This document shows positions 43,522 through 54,784 of a DNA stretch of 59,543 bases, piece after piece. Every line of letters begins with the position of its first letter. Positions within the stretch are counted from its first letter, which is position 1. The stretch is taken from NCBI RefSeq assembly GCF_001461825.1, contig NZ_LLZC01000024.1, positions 1 through 59,543 on the forward strand, read 5' to 3'. The notes under the pieces are model-generated. The model ran no database searches. It was not told the origin of the DNA and saw only the letters and a program-made list of their open reading frames with translations. Source of the stretch: Bacillus velezensis. GTDB lineage: Bacteria > Bacillota > Bacilli > Bacillales > Bacillaceae. A program made the translations under genes and the position numbers.

Positions 43522-44178
43522 CTACAGGCTGATCTCTCTTATTTCTAAATACTTTTCAAGCTTGCGCTTCACGCGCTGCAGGGCATTATCGATCGATTTT
43601 ACGTGTCGGTTTAAGTCATCTGAAATCTCTTGGTAACTTCTTCCGTCCAAGTACAGAACAAGCACCTTTCTCTCCAGATCGCTCAGCAGTTCTCCCATTT
43701 TCATTTCGATATCATCAAATTCTTCCTGATTAATAATCATCTCTTCAGGATTTAACGTTTTAGCGCCTGAAATGACATCAAGCAGTGTTCTGTCAGATTC
43801 TTCATCAAAAATAGGTTTGTCTAAAGAAACATAGGAATTTAAAGGAATGTGTTTCTGACGGGTAGCTGTCTTTATTGCGGTAATAATCTGGCGGGTAATG
43901 CATAATTCTGCAAAAGCTTTAAATGAAGTGAGCTTGTCCTCTCTAAAGTCTCGGATAGACTTATATAAGCCTATCATCCCTTCCTGTACAATATCTTCTC
44001 TGTCGGCCCCTATTAAAAAATAAGACCTTGCTTTCGCCCGTACAAAATTACGGTACTTCGTAATCAAGTAATCTAACGCATCACTGTCCCCAACATGAAC
44101 CTTTTCAATGACCTGCTCGTCCTCCAACTGGCAAAATTGCACTTTGTTGAACTTTCCCTTGCTGTTCTGTAGATTCAC
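43522..44178 (-). CDS. sigH: RNA polymerase sigma-H factor (Spo0H)
   Basis: 218 aa sigma-70 family. Region 2 includes GADREDIVQEGMIGLYKSIRDF and AFAELCITRQIITAIKTATRQKH; region 4 has LDGRSYQEISDDLNRHVKSIDNALQRVKRKL. It drives early sporulation and competence genes. Start GTG at 44178, with GGGGGGATCGCA upstream. Post-translational and AbrB control are known in B. subtilis; only a SigA promoter is visible here. Confidence 0.98.
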   Translation of the reverse strand: MNLQNSKGKFNKVQFCQLEDEQVIEKVHVGDSDALDYLITKYRNFVRAKARSYFLIGADREDIVQEGMIGLYKSIRDFREDKLTSFKAFAELCITRQIITAIKTATRQKHIPLNSYVSLDKPIFDEESDRTLLDVISGAKTLNPEEMIINQEEFDDIEMKMGELLSDLERKVLVLYLDGRSYQEISDDLNRHVKSIDNALQRVKRKLEKYLEIREISL

Positions 44179-44209
44179 TGCGATCCCCCCGGCGCACGTA
44201 GATAGAAAT

Positions 44210-44239
44210 ATTATACATTAATGGGCGAAAAAGCGTCAA
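44210..44239 (-). promoter_or_regulatory. SigA promoter of sigH
   Basis: On the minus strand TTGACG (44239-44234) and TATAAT (44215-44210) are 18 nt apart. It directly follows the rae1 stop. The spacing and strong -10 fit a vegetative promoter. Confidence 0.7.
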
Positions 44240-44240
44240 C

Positions 44241-44753
44241 CTAATCCAGACCGCCTCGGCGCCACTTTTCAAACGTTTTCAAAACCTCTTCGGACAGCTC
44301 GATTTTACCCGGTGGTTTTTCAGAAGTGATCTTTGAAACCCGCCTTTGAATCCGGCGTTCTATCGTATCCACTTCCCTCAGGAGCTCCCGGGCGGATTTA
44401 CGGAGAGCCCCTTGTCCGAAAATCGCCCACTGCTCCGTATAATCGGAAGTTGCGACATGAATCTGTGTCGCAATATTGTTTAGCGCCTGGGCAAGCTTCT
44501 CGATCCGCTCATCCGCCGTCTCATTCTCCCGTGTGAAAATCACTTCGACTCTGTGATTCGTTTGTTTTTTCTCTATGCCTTTTACCAGGTGTGCGTCAAA
44601 CACCACAATGACTCTGATTCCCGTGTAGGACTGATATTCCGCCATCTTCTGGATCAGTACATCTCTCGCTTCTTCAAAACTGTTCGCTTTTAAATCCTTT
44701 AGCTGCGGCCAAGCTCCAATCATGTTGTATCCGTCTACTAACAGGATGTCCAT
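44241..44753 (-). CDS. rae1: Ribosome-dependent mRNA endonuclease Rae1 (YacP)
   Basis: 170 aa NYN/PIN-like nuclease. Acidic residues at LLVDGYNMIG (Asp6), VVFDAHLVKG, ADERIEK and TSDYTEQ form the expected metal site. B. subtilis Rae1 cleaves mRNA in the ribosomal A site. ATG at 44753 follows the rlmB stop by 6 nt and lies in the cysS-mrnC-rlmB-rae1 group. Confidence 0.94.
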   Translation of the reverse strand: MDILLVDGYNMIGAWPQLKDLKANSFEEARDVLIQKMAEYQSYTGIRVIVVFDAHLVKGIEKKQTNHRVEVIFTRENETADERIEKLAQALNNIATQIHVATSDYTEQWAIFGQGALRKSARELLREVDTIERRIQRRVSKITSEKPPGKIELSEEVLKTFEKWRRGGLD

Positions 44754-44759
44754 CTGTCT

Positions 44760-45509
44760 TCATTCCCCTAAAGGATTGCGCTTCCGGTAGACTTCATACA
44801 TGAGAAGGCCGGCCGCTACCGACGCATTCAGAGACGTGACTTTTCCCGCCATCGGAAGCTTAATGAGAAAATCACATTTCTCTTTCACAAGCCGCCCCAT
44901 TCCTCTGCCTTCGCTTCCGATAACGAGCGCCAAAGGCATCTTGCCGTCCATAGAGCGGTAGTCTTCCCGGGCGGATGCATCCGTTCCGACGACCCAAATC
45001 CCCCGCTCCTTCATTTCATCAAGTGTCCGGGCAAGGTTGGTCACCTTCACGACGGGAATGTGTTCAATCGCACCGGTCGAAGCTTTTGCGACCGTCGAAG
45101 TCAGTCCGACCGCTCTGCGTTTCGGAATCACGATGCCGTGTGCACCGACAGCGTCAGCCGTTCTCATGATGGAACCGAGATTATGAGGGTCTTCCAGCTC
45201 GTCCAGTATGAGAAAGAAAGGCTGTTCGTTTCTCTCTTCCGCTCTTTTATATAATTCGTCTAATTGTGCATATTCATATGCCGCCACCTGGGCGACAACA
45301 CCCTGATGCTGCCCCTCAACCATCTGATCGAGTTTTTTCCTCGGTACAAATTGAATGGTGACGCCGCGCTTTTTAGCAAGCTCCATAACTTGCTGCGCCT
45401 GTCCTTTTACTGTGTTTTCCGCCATCCATAACTTATACAGCTTGCGATCTGACTTTAACGTCTCAATCACAGCGTTTTTTCCTATGACGTAATCATGTTG
45501 CTGACTCAT
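44760..45509 (-). CDS. rlmB: 23S rRNA (guanosine 2'-O) methyltransferase RlmB-like
   Basis: 249 aa SPOUT methyltransferase. N-terminal substrate-binding domain (about 7-80) then SPOUT motifs [32 protein letters not shown] and [24 protein letters not shown]. It likely makes Gm2251 in 23S rRNA. The open frame extends 14 codons upstream; ATG at 45509 has GGAGGAAAACAA and is chosen. It overlaps mrnC by 17 nt. Confidence 0.94.
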   Translation of the reverse strand: MSQQHDYVIGKNAVIETLKSDRKLYKLWMAENTVKGQAQQVMELAKKRGVTIQFVPRKKLDQMVEGQHQGVVAQVAAYEYAQLDELYKRAEERNEQPFFLILDELEDPHNLGSIMRTADAVGAHGIVIPKRRAVGLTSTVAKASTGAIEHIPVVKVTNLARTLDEMKERGIWVVGTDASAREDYRSMDGKMPLALVIGSEGRGMGRLVKEKCDFLIKLPMAGKVTSLNASVAAGLLMYEVYRKRNPLGE

Positions 45510-45924
45510 TTGTTTTCCTCCCTGACGTCCCGACTTGTATAGCCTCAGCAATCAGCTGATTCAGTCTTTCTTCTCTTTTCTCAAGAAAAAGGTATCCGAG
45601 TAAAGCCTCAAAAGCTGTACTATGGCGGTACGTCTGTACATCTGTGTTTTTAGGCGTCGTCCCTGATTTCGCGTTTCTGCCTCTTCTCAGCACGGCTTCC
45701 TCTTCCTCCGTGAAAAAGGATTCGTCCTGAAGGCGGAACAATATGTCTGCCTGTGATTTTGCCGATACAATCCGGCTCGCCTTCTTATGAAGGTCATTCG
45801 GTTTCGTAAAGCCCTGCTTAAGCAGGTGATGCCGGACGTATATTTCAAAAATGGCATCACCCATATAAGCAAGCGCAAGACCGTTTAACTGCTTTGAATC
45901 TTTGATTTGTTCAAATTGAAGCAT
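45493..45924 (-). CDS. mrnC: Mini-ribonuclease 3
   Basis: 143 aa, RNase III catalytic domain without the dsRNA-binding domain. [19 protein letters not shown] holds the conserved Asp of the signature and [19 protein letters not shown] the acidic second motif. In B. subtilis it matures 23S rRNA ends with L3. Start ATG at 45924 has no in-frame competitor with a good site; AGCGGGGAGAGTAAGCGG lies upstream. The 5-nt gap to cysS indicates coupling. Confidence 0.94.
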   Translation of the reverse strand: MLQFEQIKDSKQLNGLALAYMGDAIFEIYVRHHLLKQGFTKPNDLHKKASRIVSAKSQADILFRLQDESFFTEEEEAVLRRGRNAKSGTTPKNTDVQTYRHSTAFEALLGYLFLEKREERLNQLIAEAIQVGTSGRKTNESAT

Positions 45925-45928
45925 CCGC

Positions 45929-47329
45929 TTACTCTCCCCGCTTCCAGCGAGTTCCCTGGGCCGTATCTTCAAGAATGATATTCATGCTTTTCAGCTGATC
46001 GCGAATCTGGTCTGACAAAGCAAAATCGCGATTGCGGCGGGCTTCATTTCTCTTCTCAATCAACTCTTCAATCTCTTCGTCGACAAGCTCTTCTTCGCCG
46101 AGCGTAAGTCCGAGAACAGATCCGATTCTGTCAAACATGCTGATAAAGGCTTTAATGACGTGATCCGCCGTATTGTCTTCCTGCATGTAGTAATTGGCGA
46201 GCTTCGCCAGATCAAACCAAACGGAAATCGCATTCGCCGTATTAAAATCATCATCCATTGCTTCTTCAAACGCAGTGCGGTGCTCTTCAATTTTAGCGAG
46301 CCATTCCTCATCATTGTCAGTCAGATTCGTGCTGCTAATCAAACGATGGTTTAAATTACTGTAGGCCGTCTTCAGGCGGTTAAACGCGTTTTTTGTTTTC
46401 TCAAGCAGCTCTTCCGAATAGTTGATCGGGTGGCGGTAATGAACGGACAGCATGAAAAATCTCAAAAGCTGCGGGTCATATTGCTTAATGATATCGTGCA
46501 CCAAAACAAAGTTGCCGAGCGATTTTGACATTTTCTCATTATCGATATTGATATATCCGTTGTGAAGCCAGTATTTTGCGAATGTCTTGCCTGTTAATGC
46601 TTCAGATTGGGCGATTTCGTTTTCATGGTGCGGGAATGTCAGGTCCTGACCGCCGGCATGAATATCGATTTCGTCACCCAAATACTTTTTCACCATTGCG
46701 GAGCATTCAATATGCCAGCCCGGGCGGCCTTTTCCCCAAGGGCTATCCCATGAAATTTCTCCGTCCTTAGCAGCTTTCCAAAGAGCAAAGTCCAGCGCAT
46801 CCTCTTTCTTCTCGCCGACACGGATACGCGCGCCTGATCTGAGTTCATCAATTGATTGCTGAGATAGCTTGCCGTAGCCTTCGAAGGCCCTTGTTTTGAA
46901 ATAGACGTCGCCTTCTGATTCATAAGCGTAGCCTTTTTTAATCAGCTCGCTGACAAATTCAATAATGGCGTCCATGTTTTCCATGACCCGGGGATGAAGA
47001 TCCGCTTTCCGGCATCCGAGGGCGCCCACGTCTTCAAAATACGCTTTAATGAACCGCTCAGAAACGGTCGGGACGTCCTCGCCGAGCTCGTTGGCCGCCT
47101 TAATCAGTTTGTCGTCAACATCGGTGAAATTCGATACGTATTGAACATCGTATCCTTTATACTCCAAATAGTTGCGTACGGTATCATACACAATCGCCGG
47201 ACGGGCGTTTCCGATATGAATATAGTTGTATACAGTCGGTCCGCACACGTACATTTTTACTTTGCCTTCCTCAAGAGGAACGAATGTTTCCTTTTTCCGT
47301 GTCAATGTATTATAAAGTGTAATGGTCAT
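45929..47329 (-). CDS. cysS: Cysteinyl-tRNA synthetase
   Basis: 466 aa class I enzyme. HIGH-like HIGNA is at about 36-40 and KMSKS at about 266-270. Zinc residues include Cys28, a Cys near 209 and His/Glu near 234-238. The protein is cytoplasmic. It overlaps cysE by 4 nt and is controlled by the T-box in front of cysE. AAAGGATCAACCAAAA precedes ATG. Confidence 0.98.
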   Translation of the reverse strand: MTITLYNTLTRKKETFVPLEEGKVKMYVCGPTVYNYIHIGNARPAIVYDTVRNYLEYKGYDVQYVSNFTDVDDKLIKAANELGEDVPTVSERFIKAYFEDVGALGCRKADLHPRVMENMDAIIEFVSELIKKGYAYESEGDVYFKTRAFEGYGKLSQQSIDELRSGARIRVGEKKEDALDFALWKAAKDGEISWDSPWGKGRPGWHIECSAMVKKYLGDEIDIHAGGQDLTFPHHENEIAQSEALTGKTFAKYWLHNGYINIDNEKMSKSLGNFVLVHDIIKQYDPQLLRFFMLSVHYRHPINYSEELLEKTKNAFNRLKTAYSNLNHRLISSTNLTDNDEEWLAKIEEHRTAFEEAMDDDFNTANAISVWFDLAKLANYYMQEDNTADHVIKAFISMFDRIGSVLGLTLGEEELVDEEIEELIEKRNEARRNRDFALSDQIRDQLKSMNIILEDTAQGTRWKRGE

Positions 47330-47979
47330 TTTTGGTTGATCCTTTCTTTTTTATCTTCCAGTTCAGCCTGCAGTTCAAAAATCTGCTGCTCCAATGCTCT
47401 AAACCGGTCAGCAACCGGATCGGGCAAGTCTTGGTGATTGAGATCGCGTTTGATTTTTCTTCCGTTCCGAATGACGACTTTCCCCGGTATGCCGACAACG
47501 GTCGAAAAGTCGGGAACATCACGAAGCACAACGGAGCCGGCCCCTACTTTAGAACCCTGCCCGACCGTAATAGAGCCGAGCACCTTCGCTCCGGTTGCAA
47601 TTAAAGCATCATCTTTTATGGTCGGATGCCGCTTCCCCTTTTCTTTTCCCGTTCCCCCGAGAGTGACACCTTGGAATACCGTCACGTTATTGCCGATTTC
47701 ACATGTTTCCCCTATGACGACCCCCATACCGTGGTCAATGAAAAACCTTCTCCCGATGGTCGCGCCGGGATGGATTTCAATTCCGGTAAAGAAACGGGCA
47801 ATCTGTGATATCAGGCGCGCCAGGAAGAAAAATCTCCGTTTATATAAAGCATGTGCAATCCGATGCGCCCATATAGCATGTAAACCAGAATAAGTTAAAA
47901 CAACTTCGAAATAGCTTCTTGCTGCCGGATCTTGATCGAACACTGTATCTATGTCTTCTTTTAGCATTTTAAAAAACAC
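47326..47979 (-). CDS. cysE: Serine O-acetyltransferase
   Basis: 217 aa left-handed beta-helix enzyme. [26 protein letters not shown] and [22 protein letters not shown] are the hexapeptide acetyltransferase signature. It makes O-acetylserine for cysteine. Start ATG at 47979 follows GGGGGGAAGCATGTG. It is expressed behind the Cys-specific T-box with cysS. Confidence 0.97.
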   Translation of the reverse strand: MFFKMLKEDIDTVFDQDPAARSYFEVVLTYSGLHAIWAHRIAHALYKRRFFFLARLISQIARFFTGIEIHPGATIGRRFFIDHGMGVVIGETCEIGNNVTVFQGVTLGGTGKEKGKRHPTIKDDALIATGAKVLGSITVGQGSKVGAGSVVLRDVPDFSTVVGIPGKVVIRNGRKIKRDLNHQDLPDPVADRFRALEQQIFELQAELEDKKERINQK

Positions 47980-48023
47980 ATGCTTCCCCCCATTCTCTCC
48001 CCGCTCCAGTCTGTTTTCCGCCT

Positions 48024-48288
48024 ATAAAAAAAGCGCCTCTGCATGTAAACATGACAGAGACGCTTTTACCGCGCGGTTCCACTCTGTTTGAAAAACAAGT
48101 CACTGTTTTCCCAACTTAAAAGCCGGTAACGGCGGCGGCCGCCTTTAAATACTGATTTCCGCAGAAATGTTCTTCAAAGGTCTTAAGGGCGCACTTCTAA
48201 AACATGACGCATGAATCTCTCTCAGCCGATGAAGATTCTTTCTGTAATGGTCATTGTTTTATACTCTTCCCTGTCAACAATCGTATAT
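48024..48288 (-). promoter_or_regulatory. T-box riboswitch (Cys) upstream of cysE-cysS
   Basis: The conserved T-box AGAGTGGAACCGCG is at 48085-48072 on the minus strand. The rho-independent terminator AAGCGTCTCTG..CAGAGGCGCTT with T run is at 48065-48024. Upstream, AGAAGTGCGCC gives specifier TGC at 48193-48191, pairing with the tRNA-Cys anticodon GCA. A stem I-like region lies 48175-48275. Uncharged tRNA-Cys would favour antitermination. It lies directly after gltX, with no separate promoter found, so it may be reached by read-through from gltX. Confidence 0.93.
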
Positions 48289-49740
48289 TTAAATGCTTTT
48301 CAGGCGTCTTACGGCTGTTTCTCTGCCGATCAGCTCAATGGCCTGCGGAAGCTCCGGACCGTGTGTCTGACCGGTAACCGCTACACGAATCGGCATGAAC
48401 AGCTTTTTGCCTTTATGGCCTGTTTCTTTCTGAACAGCCTTGATTGAGGCTTTGATCAGCTCAGGCGTAAATTCTTCAAGCTCTTCAAGCTTCGCAGCAA
48501 ATACGCTGAGCACTTCAGGCACCTGTTCTTCTTCCAGAACGGCTTTTGCCTCTTGATTATACTCGATCTCATCTTTAAAGAACAAATCAGTCAGCTCGAC
48601 AATTTCAGCGCCGTAGCTCAATTGCTCATGGTAAAGAGAGATTAATTTACGAACCCATTCCTGCTCTTCGGCAGAAAGCTCAGTGCCGACTTTTCCTGCT
48701 TTTTGCAGGTGCGGCAGGGTCAGCTCAACAACTTGATCAAGATCCAGCGCTTTGACGTATTGGTTGTTGACCCATTTCAGTTTATGCATATCAAACAGAG
48801 CCGGTGACTTAGACAAACGATTTACATCAAAAATGTCAATGAATTGTTCTCTTGTGAAAAGCTCTTCTTCACCGACGGGAGACCAGCCGAGAAGTCCGAT
48901 AAAGTTAAACAGCGCTTCAGGCAGGTAACCCAGCTCATCATACTGCTCAATAAACTGGATAATTGATTCATCACGTTTACTTAATTTTTTGCGGCTTTCG
49001 TTTACGATAAGCGTCATATGTCCGAAGACAGGAACATCCCAGCCGAATGCCTGGAAAATCATGATCTGTTTCGGTGTATTTGAAATGTGATCCTCACCGC
49101 GGAGCACGTGCGTCATTTTCATTAAGTAATCGTCAATCGCGACGGCAAAGTTATACGTCGGTGTTCCGTCTTTTTTGACGATGACAAAGTCGCCGATGCC
49201 GTCTGATTCAAAAGAAATCTCACCTTTTACGATATCGTTAAATGCGATGATTTTCCCTTCCGGCACGCGGAAACGGATGCTCGGCTGTCTGCCTTCGGCT
49301 AAAAACTGCTCCTGCTCTTCCTGAGTCAGGTTTCTGTGTTTGCCGGAATAGCGCGGCATTTCCCCGCGGGCGATTTGCTCTTCACGTTCTTTCTCAAGTT
49401 CTTCTTCCGTACAGAAACATTTATAAGCTAGCCCTTTTTCAAGAAGCTCTTCATAGTACTCTTTGTAAATGTCGTTACGCTCAGACTGGCGGTACGGGCC
49501 GTATTCTCCGCCGACATCCACACTTTCATCCCAGTCCATGCCGAGCCATTTCAAATAGTTGAGCTGGCTTTGCTCTCCGCCTTCAATATTTCGCTTTTTG
49601 TCCGTATCCTCAATCCGGATAATAAACTTTCCGCCTTGGCTGCGGGCAAATAAATAGTTAAAAAGCGCCGTTCTGGCGTTACCGATATGCAAATGTCCGG
49701 TCGGACTCGGTGCATAACGAACGCGTACTTCATTTCCCAT
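48289..49740 (-). CDS. gltX: Glutamyl-tRNA synthetase
   Basis: 483 aa class I synthetase. HLGN-type signature [14 protein letters not shown] at 10-23 and KLSKRDES at about 252-259. In Bacillus it is non-discriminating and also charges tRNA-Gln, later amidated by GatCAB. A TTG two codons upstream is rejected; ATG at 49740 has AAAGGAAGT 8 nt away. A SigA promoter lies in the 91-nt gap after ispF. Confidence 0.98.
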   Translation of the reverse strand: MGNEVRVRYAPSPTGHLHIGNARTALFNYLFARSQGGKFIIRIEDTDKKRNIEGGEQSQLNYLKWLGMDWDESVDVGGEYGPYRQSERNDIYKEYYEELLEKGLAYKCFCTEEELEKEREEQIARGEMPRYSGKHRNLTQEEQEQFLAEGRQPSIRFRVPEGKIIAFNDIVKGEISFESDGIGDFVIVKKDGTPTYNFAVAIDDYLMKMTHVLRGEDHISNTPKQIMIFQAFGWDVPVFGHMTLIVNESRKKLSKRDESIIQFIEQYDELGYLPEALFNFIGLLGWSPVGEEELFTREQFIDIFDVNRLSKSPALFDMHKLKWVNNQYVKALDLDQVVELTLPHLQKAGKVGTELSAEEQEWVRKLISLYHEQLSYGAEIVELTDLFFKDEIEYNQEAKAVLEEEQVPEVLSVFAAKLEELEEFTPELIKASIKAVQKETGHKGKKLFMPIRVAVTGQTHGPELPQAIELIGRETAVRRLKSI

Positions 49741-49794
49741 GTTCAAATACTTCCTTTCATCTCGTCTGTAGCCTCTAGCCGAATATATGTATCT

Positions 49795-49823
49795 ATTCTA
49801 CCACCAAATAGACCGGGCATCAA
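49795..49823 (-). promoter_or_regulatory. SigA promoter of gltX
   Basis: On the minus strand TTGATG (49823-49818) and TAGAAT (49800-49795) are 17 nt apart. The box is just after the ispF stop. Confidence 0.6.
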
Positions 49824-49831
49824 AACAATGA

Positions 49832-51011
<1,180 letters not shown>

Positions 51012-52112
51012 TTAAAGAGCTTTCTCAAGCAGCTTGGGCTTGGCAAAAATCATTCGTCCCGCCGCTGTCTGCAGTACGCTGGTTACGAGCACATCAATAT
51101 GCTTCCCTATATAATTGCGGCCTTCTTCCACAACAATCATCGTCCCGTCATCCAAGTAAGCCACACCTTGATTATGCTCTTTCCCGTCCTTAATCACCTG
51201 CACATTCATCTCTTCGCCCGGAAGCACAACCGGCTTCACCGCGTTTGCAAGGTCATTAATATTCAGTACCGCAACCTTCTGAAGCTCACATACTTTATTT
51301 AAATTAAAATCATTCGTCACAACGACACCGGATGTCAGCTTCGCAAGTTTGACAAGCTTGCTGTCAACCTCCTGAATGTCCTCGAAGTCGCCTTCATAAA
51401 TTTCAACCGTAATATCCAGTTCCTTTTGAATGCGATTCAAGATATCCAGTCCGCGGCGTCCTCTGTTACGTTTTAAAACATCTGAAGAATCAGCAATATG
51501 CTGTAATTCCTCCAGCACAAATTGAGGAATGACAATGACGCCTTCTAAAAAGCCCGTCTGACAAATATCTGCAATTCTCCCATCAATAATAACACTTGTA
51601 TCCAAGATTTTCAGCCTTTTATCCTGTTCCTCCTGCTCCTCATCAGCACTTCCCTTTTTCTTCTGCATTCTTGCAGAAATGGAGAAAAGACTGATCAGTT
51701 CATCCTTTTTCTTAAATCCGACTTGGAAGCCCAGATAACCGAGAAAGAAAGCCAGAAAGACCGGAATGATGGTGCTGAATATACGGTACGGAATATTGTC
51801 CAGCGGAATCACGTTTACAATGAGATATGCGATGATAAGTCCAAAAACCAATCCGAGACTCCCGAATAACAGATCCGGCACCGGAGCTCTCAGCAAAGAA
51901 TCTTCAATCCATTTTACCCAATTAATCACATATTCTGTCGTCCATATACTGATGAGAAAAAAGATAATAGCACCAATTGCAGCAGACGTATATGCGTTTG
52001 TTATTAAAGGTATGTCCTGTATATTTGACAGCACAAACAATTCAGGTATTAAAAAGATACCGACAACGCCGCCCACAATAATGAAGAACGCCTGAACTAT
52101 TCGTTTTAACAT
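51012..52112 (-). CDS. yacL: PIN/TRAM-domain membrane protein YacL
   Basis: 366 aa from [12 protein letters not shown]. Four membrane segments are within residues 1-140, then a PIN nuclease-like domain starting [16 protein letters not shown], and a C-terminal TRAM domain. PIN acidic residues are retained ([18 protein letters not shown]). Role in B. subtilis is unsettled. Open frame extends 26 codons upstream; ATG at 52112 has AAGGAGGTGGAGGT. It probably starts the yacL-ispD-ispF group, with a SigB-like promoter upstream. Confidence 0.92.
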   Translation of the reverse strand: MLKRIVQAFFIIVGGVVGIFLIPELFVLSNIQDIPLITNAYTSAAIGAIIFFLISIWTTEYVINWVKWIEDSLLRAPVPDLLFGSLGLVFGLIIAYLIVNVIPLDNIPYRIFSTIIPVFLAFFLGYLGFQVGFKKKDELISLFSISARMQKKKGSADEEQEEQDKRLKILDTSVIIDGRIADICQTGFLEGVIVIPQFVLEELQHIADSSDVLKRNRGRRGLDILNRIQKELDITVEIYEGDFEDIQEVDSKLVKLAKLTSGVVVTNDFNLNKVCELQKVAVLNINDLANAVKPVVLPGEEMNVQVIKDGKEHNQGVAYLDDGTMIVVEEGRNYIGKHIDVLVTSVLQTAAGRMIFAKPKLLEKAL

Positions 52113-52194
52113 ACCTCCACCTCCTTTTAAGTAGCATTTTTTCAGCAGACTGTCAGAGCCTACAAATTCAGAATAAACAAAAACTAACAATAAT

Positions 52195-52220
52195 ATACCC
52201 GGATTCCGACAGGTTTAAGC
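52195..52220 (-). promoter_or_regulatory. Candidate SigB promoter of yacL-ispD-ispF
   Basis: On the minus strand GCTTAA (52220-52215) and GGGTAT (52200-52195) are 14 nt apart. The SigB consensus is GTTTAA with GGGTAT; the -10 is exact. It is placed right after the disA stop, 83 nt before yacL. Confidence 0.5.
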
Positions 52221-52225
52221 GATTC

Positions 52226-53308
52226 TTAAAGCTGTCTATCTATATAGTGTTTTTCCTGAAGGCGTTTTAAGCCTTTTTTGATTTTTTGGGCGCGCACTTC
52301 TCCGATACCCTCGACATCATCAAGCTCTTCCACAGTGGCTTCCGTTATGCTTGGCAAAAATCCGAACGCCTCAACCACATTTTCAACAATCGGCATCGGC
52401 AGACGCGGAATTTTGTTCAGCAGCCTGTATCCTCTCGGGAGCACATAATCATCAAGATTCGTAGAAGCCGGATATCCAAGCAGCTTAAACAGAATGGAAT
52501 CATCAAGCAGATCATAGCTGGACATATCCTGAAGCTCTTTTAACAGCACGAACGGATCTTTGATTTTTTCTTTGACATAGTCTTTGATGAAAAGTGCCGC
52601 CTCTTCTTCCATGTCCGTAATCAGTTCAATCACCTGCAGACGGATTAAGTGGCCTTCCGTTCCGAGTTCTTTAATATACATATTGATTTCATTTTTTATT
52701 CGGAGCACCATTTCATACCGATGCATGACGGACAGCACGTCACTGAATGTCACAAGCTCCTCAAACTCTAATGCGTTTAAAGCCGTAATCGTTTTGTCTA
52801 AAATGGTTTTATACTTCTCAAGCGTTTGAATGGCCTGATTTGCCTTTGTTAAAATAAATCCTATGTCCTTTAGTGTGTACTTCATGCTGTCCTGATATAA
52901 CGTAATGACATTTCTGCGCTCAGAAATGGCAATGACGAGACAGCCGGTCTGCTTCGCCACCCGTTCCGCCGTACGGTGCCTCATTCCCGTTTCTGAAGAA
53001 GAAATGGTCGCCTCCGGCATAAGCTGCGTATTCGCATAAAGAATTTTCTGGCCGGAATCACTTAAAATAATGGCACCGTCCATTTTGGCCAGCTCGTATA
53101 AGTGAGCGGGCGCAAATGATGTATTAATATGAAAACCGCCATCGACGACTTGCTTTACCTTATCATTGTATCCGACAACAATCAGGCCGCCTGTATTTGC
53201 CCGAAGTACATTCTCTATCCCGGCTCTGAGCGGGGTGCCCGGTGCAACGAACTGCAGAATTGCAGACAGGTCAAGCTCTTGTTTCGCCCCTTTTTTCTCT
53301 TTTTCCAT
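52226..53308 (-). CDS. disA: DNA integrity scanning protein DisA (diadenylate cyclase)
   Basis: 360 aa. DAC domain with DGA at 77-79 and RHR at 110-112, a helical linker, and a C-terminal helix-hairpin-helix ([13 protein letters not shown], about 330-342) that binds DNA branches. It makes c-di-AMP and slows when it meets damage. ATG at 53308 is 3 nt after radA, so it is co-translated within the ctsR operon. Confidence 0.98.
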   Translation of the reverse strand: MEKEKKGAKQELDLSAILQFVAPGTPLRAGIENVLRANTGGLIVVGYNDKVKQVVDGGFHINTSFAPAHLYELAKMDGAIILSDSGQKILYANTQLMPEATISSSETGMRHRTAERVAKQTGCLVIAISERRNVITLYQDSMKYTLKDIGFILTKANQAIQTLEKYKTILDKTITALNALEFEELVTFSDVLSVMHRYEMVLRIKNEINMYIKELGTEGHLIRLQVIELITDMEEEAALFIKDYVKEKIKDPFVLLKELQDMSSYDLLDDSILFKLLGYPASTNLDDYVLPRGYRLLNKIPRLPMPIVENVVEAFGFLPSITEATVEELDDVEGIGEVRAQKIKKGLKRLQEKHYIDRQL

Positions 53309-53311
53309 CTA

Positions 53312-54691
53312 TTATGATCCTCCTAATGAAGTACGAAGCGCTTCTGCAACATTTGCTACTCCGACAACCTCAATCCCTTTTGGTATTGTCCACCCGTCTG
53401 CATTCGCCTCAGGTATGATCATGCGCTTGAAGCCGAGTTTCGCCGCTTCTTTTACGCGCTGTTCGATTCTTGACACCCTGCGGACTTCTCCTGTCAGACC
53501 CACTTCACCGATAAAGCAATCTGCGGGATTCGGCGGTGTATCTCTGAAGCTTGAGGCAATGCTGACGGCTACTGCCAAATCAATCGCCGGTTCATCCAGT
53601 TTGACCCCGCCGGCGACCTTTAAATACGCATCTTGATTTTGAAGCAAAAGACCCACCCGCTTCTCAAGCACAGCCATAATTAACGACACCCTGTTGTGGT
53701 CAATGCCTGTAGCCATGCGGCGCGGGTTTCCAAAACTGGTCGGTGATATGAGCGCCTGAATTTCAACGAGGATCGGTCTCGTTCCTTCCATTGACGCAAC
53801 GATACTCGAACCCGATGCCCCGGCAGAACGCTCTTCCAAGAATATTTCAGAAGGGTTCAGCACCTCCGTAAGCCCCTCTTCCCGCATTTCAAAGATGCCC
53901 ATTTCATTTGTGGAGCCGAAACGGTTTTTTACGGCCCGCAAAATACGGAATGTATGGTGCCGCTCTCCTTCAAAGTATAGAACGGTATCGACCATGTGCT
54001 CAAGCAATCTCGGCCCTGCGATCGATCCTTCTTTTGTGACGTGTCCGACGATAAAAATAGGTATGCCGTTTGTTTTCGCGATTTTCATCAATTCGGCCGT
54101 ACACTCTCTTACTTGTGATACACTGCCGGGAGCCGAGGTGATATCACTTTGGTACACGGTCTGAATGGAGTCTACGACAACAAATGCGGGTTTCATCTCT
54201 TGTATAGCAGACGAAATATACTCCATATCGGTTTCAGATAAAACATGTAACATTTGGCTGTTGATTCCAAGTCTGTCGGCACGCAGCTTCGTTTGCTTCA
54301 CGGATTCTTCCCCTGAAATGTAAAGCACGCTGCCGGCCGTATCTGCTAATTGTGCGGATACTTGGAGAAGGAGCGTTGATTTTCCGATGCCGGGATCGCC
54401 GCCGATTAATACTAACGAGCCCTTCACAACGCCGCCGCCAAGCACTCTGTTGAATTCTTCGAGCTTTGTGTGAACGCGGGGTTCTTCCGATGTTTCAATT
54501 GATGTAATGGGTGATGGTTTCTGGACGGTTTGAACGGAGTGGGAGAAAGCCGCCCGCCGATTCGCCGGCGCTTTTTTTATGGTTTCTTCCACCATTGTAT
54601 TCCAAGCCCCGCAGCCCGGGCACTTTCCCATCCATTTTGCGGATTCATAACCGCATGAGTGGCAGATGAATTTTGTTTTTGATTTAGCCAT
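53312..54691 (-). CDS. radA: DNA repair protein RadA
   Basis: 459 aa. Zinc finger Cys10, Cys13, Cys24, Cys27; RecA-like ATPase with [10 protein letters not shown] near residue 97 and KNRFG motif; C-terminal Lon-like domain. RadA promotes branch migration in recombination. It is followed by disA, and B. subtilis RadA interacts with DisA. A hairpin sits in the 93-nt gap after clpC. Confidence 0.97.
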   Translation of the reverse strand: MAKSKTKFICHSCGYESAKWMGKCPGCGAWNTMVEETIKKAPANRRAAFSHSVQTVQKPSPITSIETSEEPRVHTKLEEFNRVLGGGVVKGSLVLIGGDPGIGKSTLLLQVSAQLADTAGSVLYISGEESVKQTKLRADRLGINSQMLHVLSETDMEYISSAIQEMKPAFVVVDSIQTVYQSDITSAPGSVSQVRECTAELMKIAKTNGIPIFIVGHVTKEGSIAGPRLLEHMVDTVLYFEGERHHTFRILRAVKNRFGSTNEMGIFEMREEGLTEVLNPSEIFLEERSAGASGSSIVASMEGTRPILVEIQALISPTSFGNPRRMATGIDHNRVSLIMAVLEKRVGLLLQNQDAYLKVAGGVKLDEPAIDLAVAVSIASSFRDTPPNPADCFIGEVGLTGEVRRVSRIEQRVKEAAKLGFKRMIIPEANADGWTIPKGIEVVGVANVAEALRTSLGGS

Positions 54692-54740
54692 ATATGTTGT
54701 AAGACCTCTTCCTTATCGAATATTTCTCTATATAACAAAG

Positions 54741-54770
54741 TGAGGCATACACTCGCTTACGTATGCCTCA
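54741..54770 (-). repeat. Inverted repeat between clpC and radA
   Basis: TGAGGCATAC and GTATGCCTCA form a perfect 10-bp stem with 10-nt loop, followed on the minus strand by CTTTGTTATA. The T run is poor, so it is likely a partial terminator that lowers radA-disA expression. Confidence 0.7.
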
Positions 54771-54784
54771 TGTTTGTCACTATA

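Noticed and set aside
47438..47893. 151-codon frame antisense to cysE
   Set aside because: Pro/Ser/Thr-rich shadow of the beta-helix gene with no start site.
48265..48276. TTGACA on the minus strand as a cysE promoter
   Set aside because: No acceptable -10 lies 16-18 nt downstream, so it was not called.
48211..48447. 78-codon plus-strand frame over the T-box and gltX end
   Set aside because: It overlaps conserved riboswitch sequence and gltX; no coding evidence.
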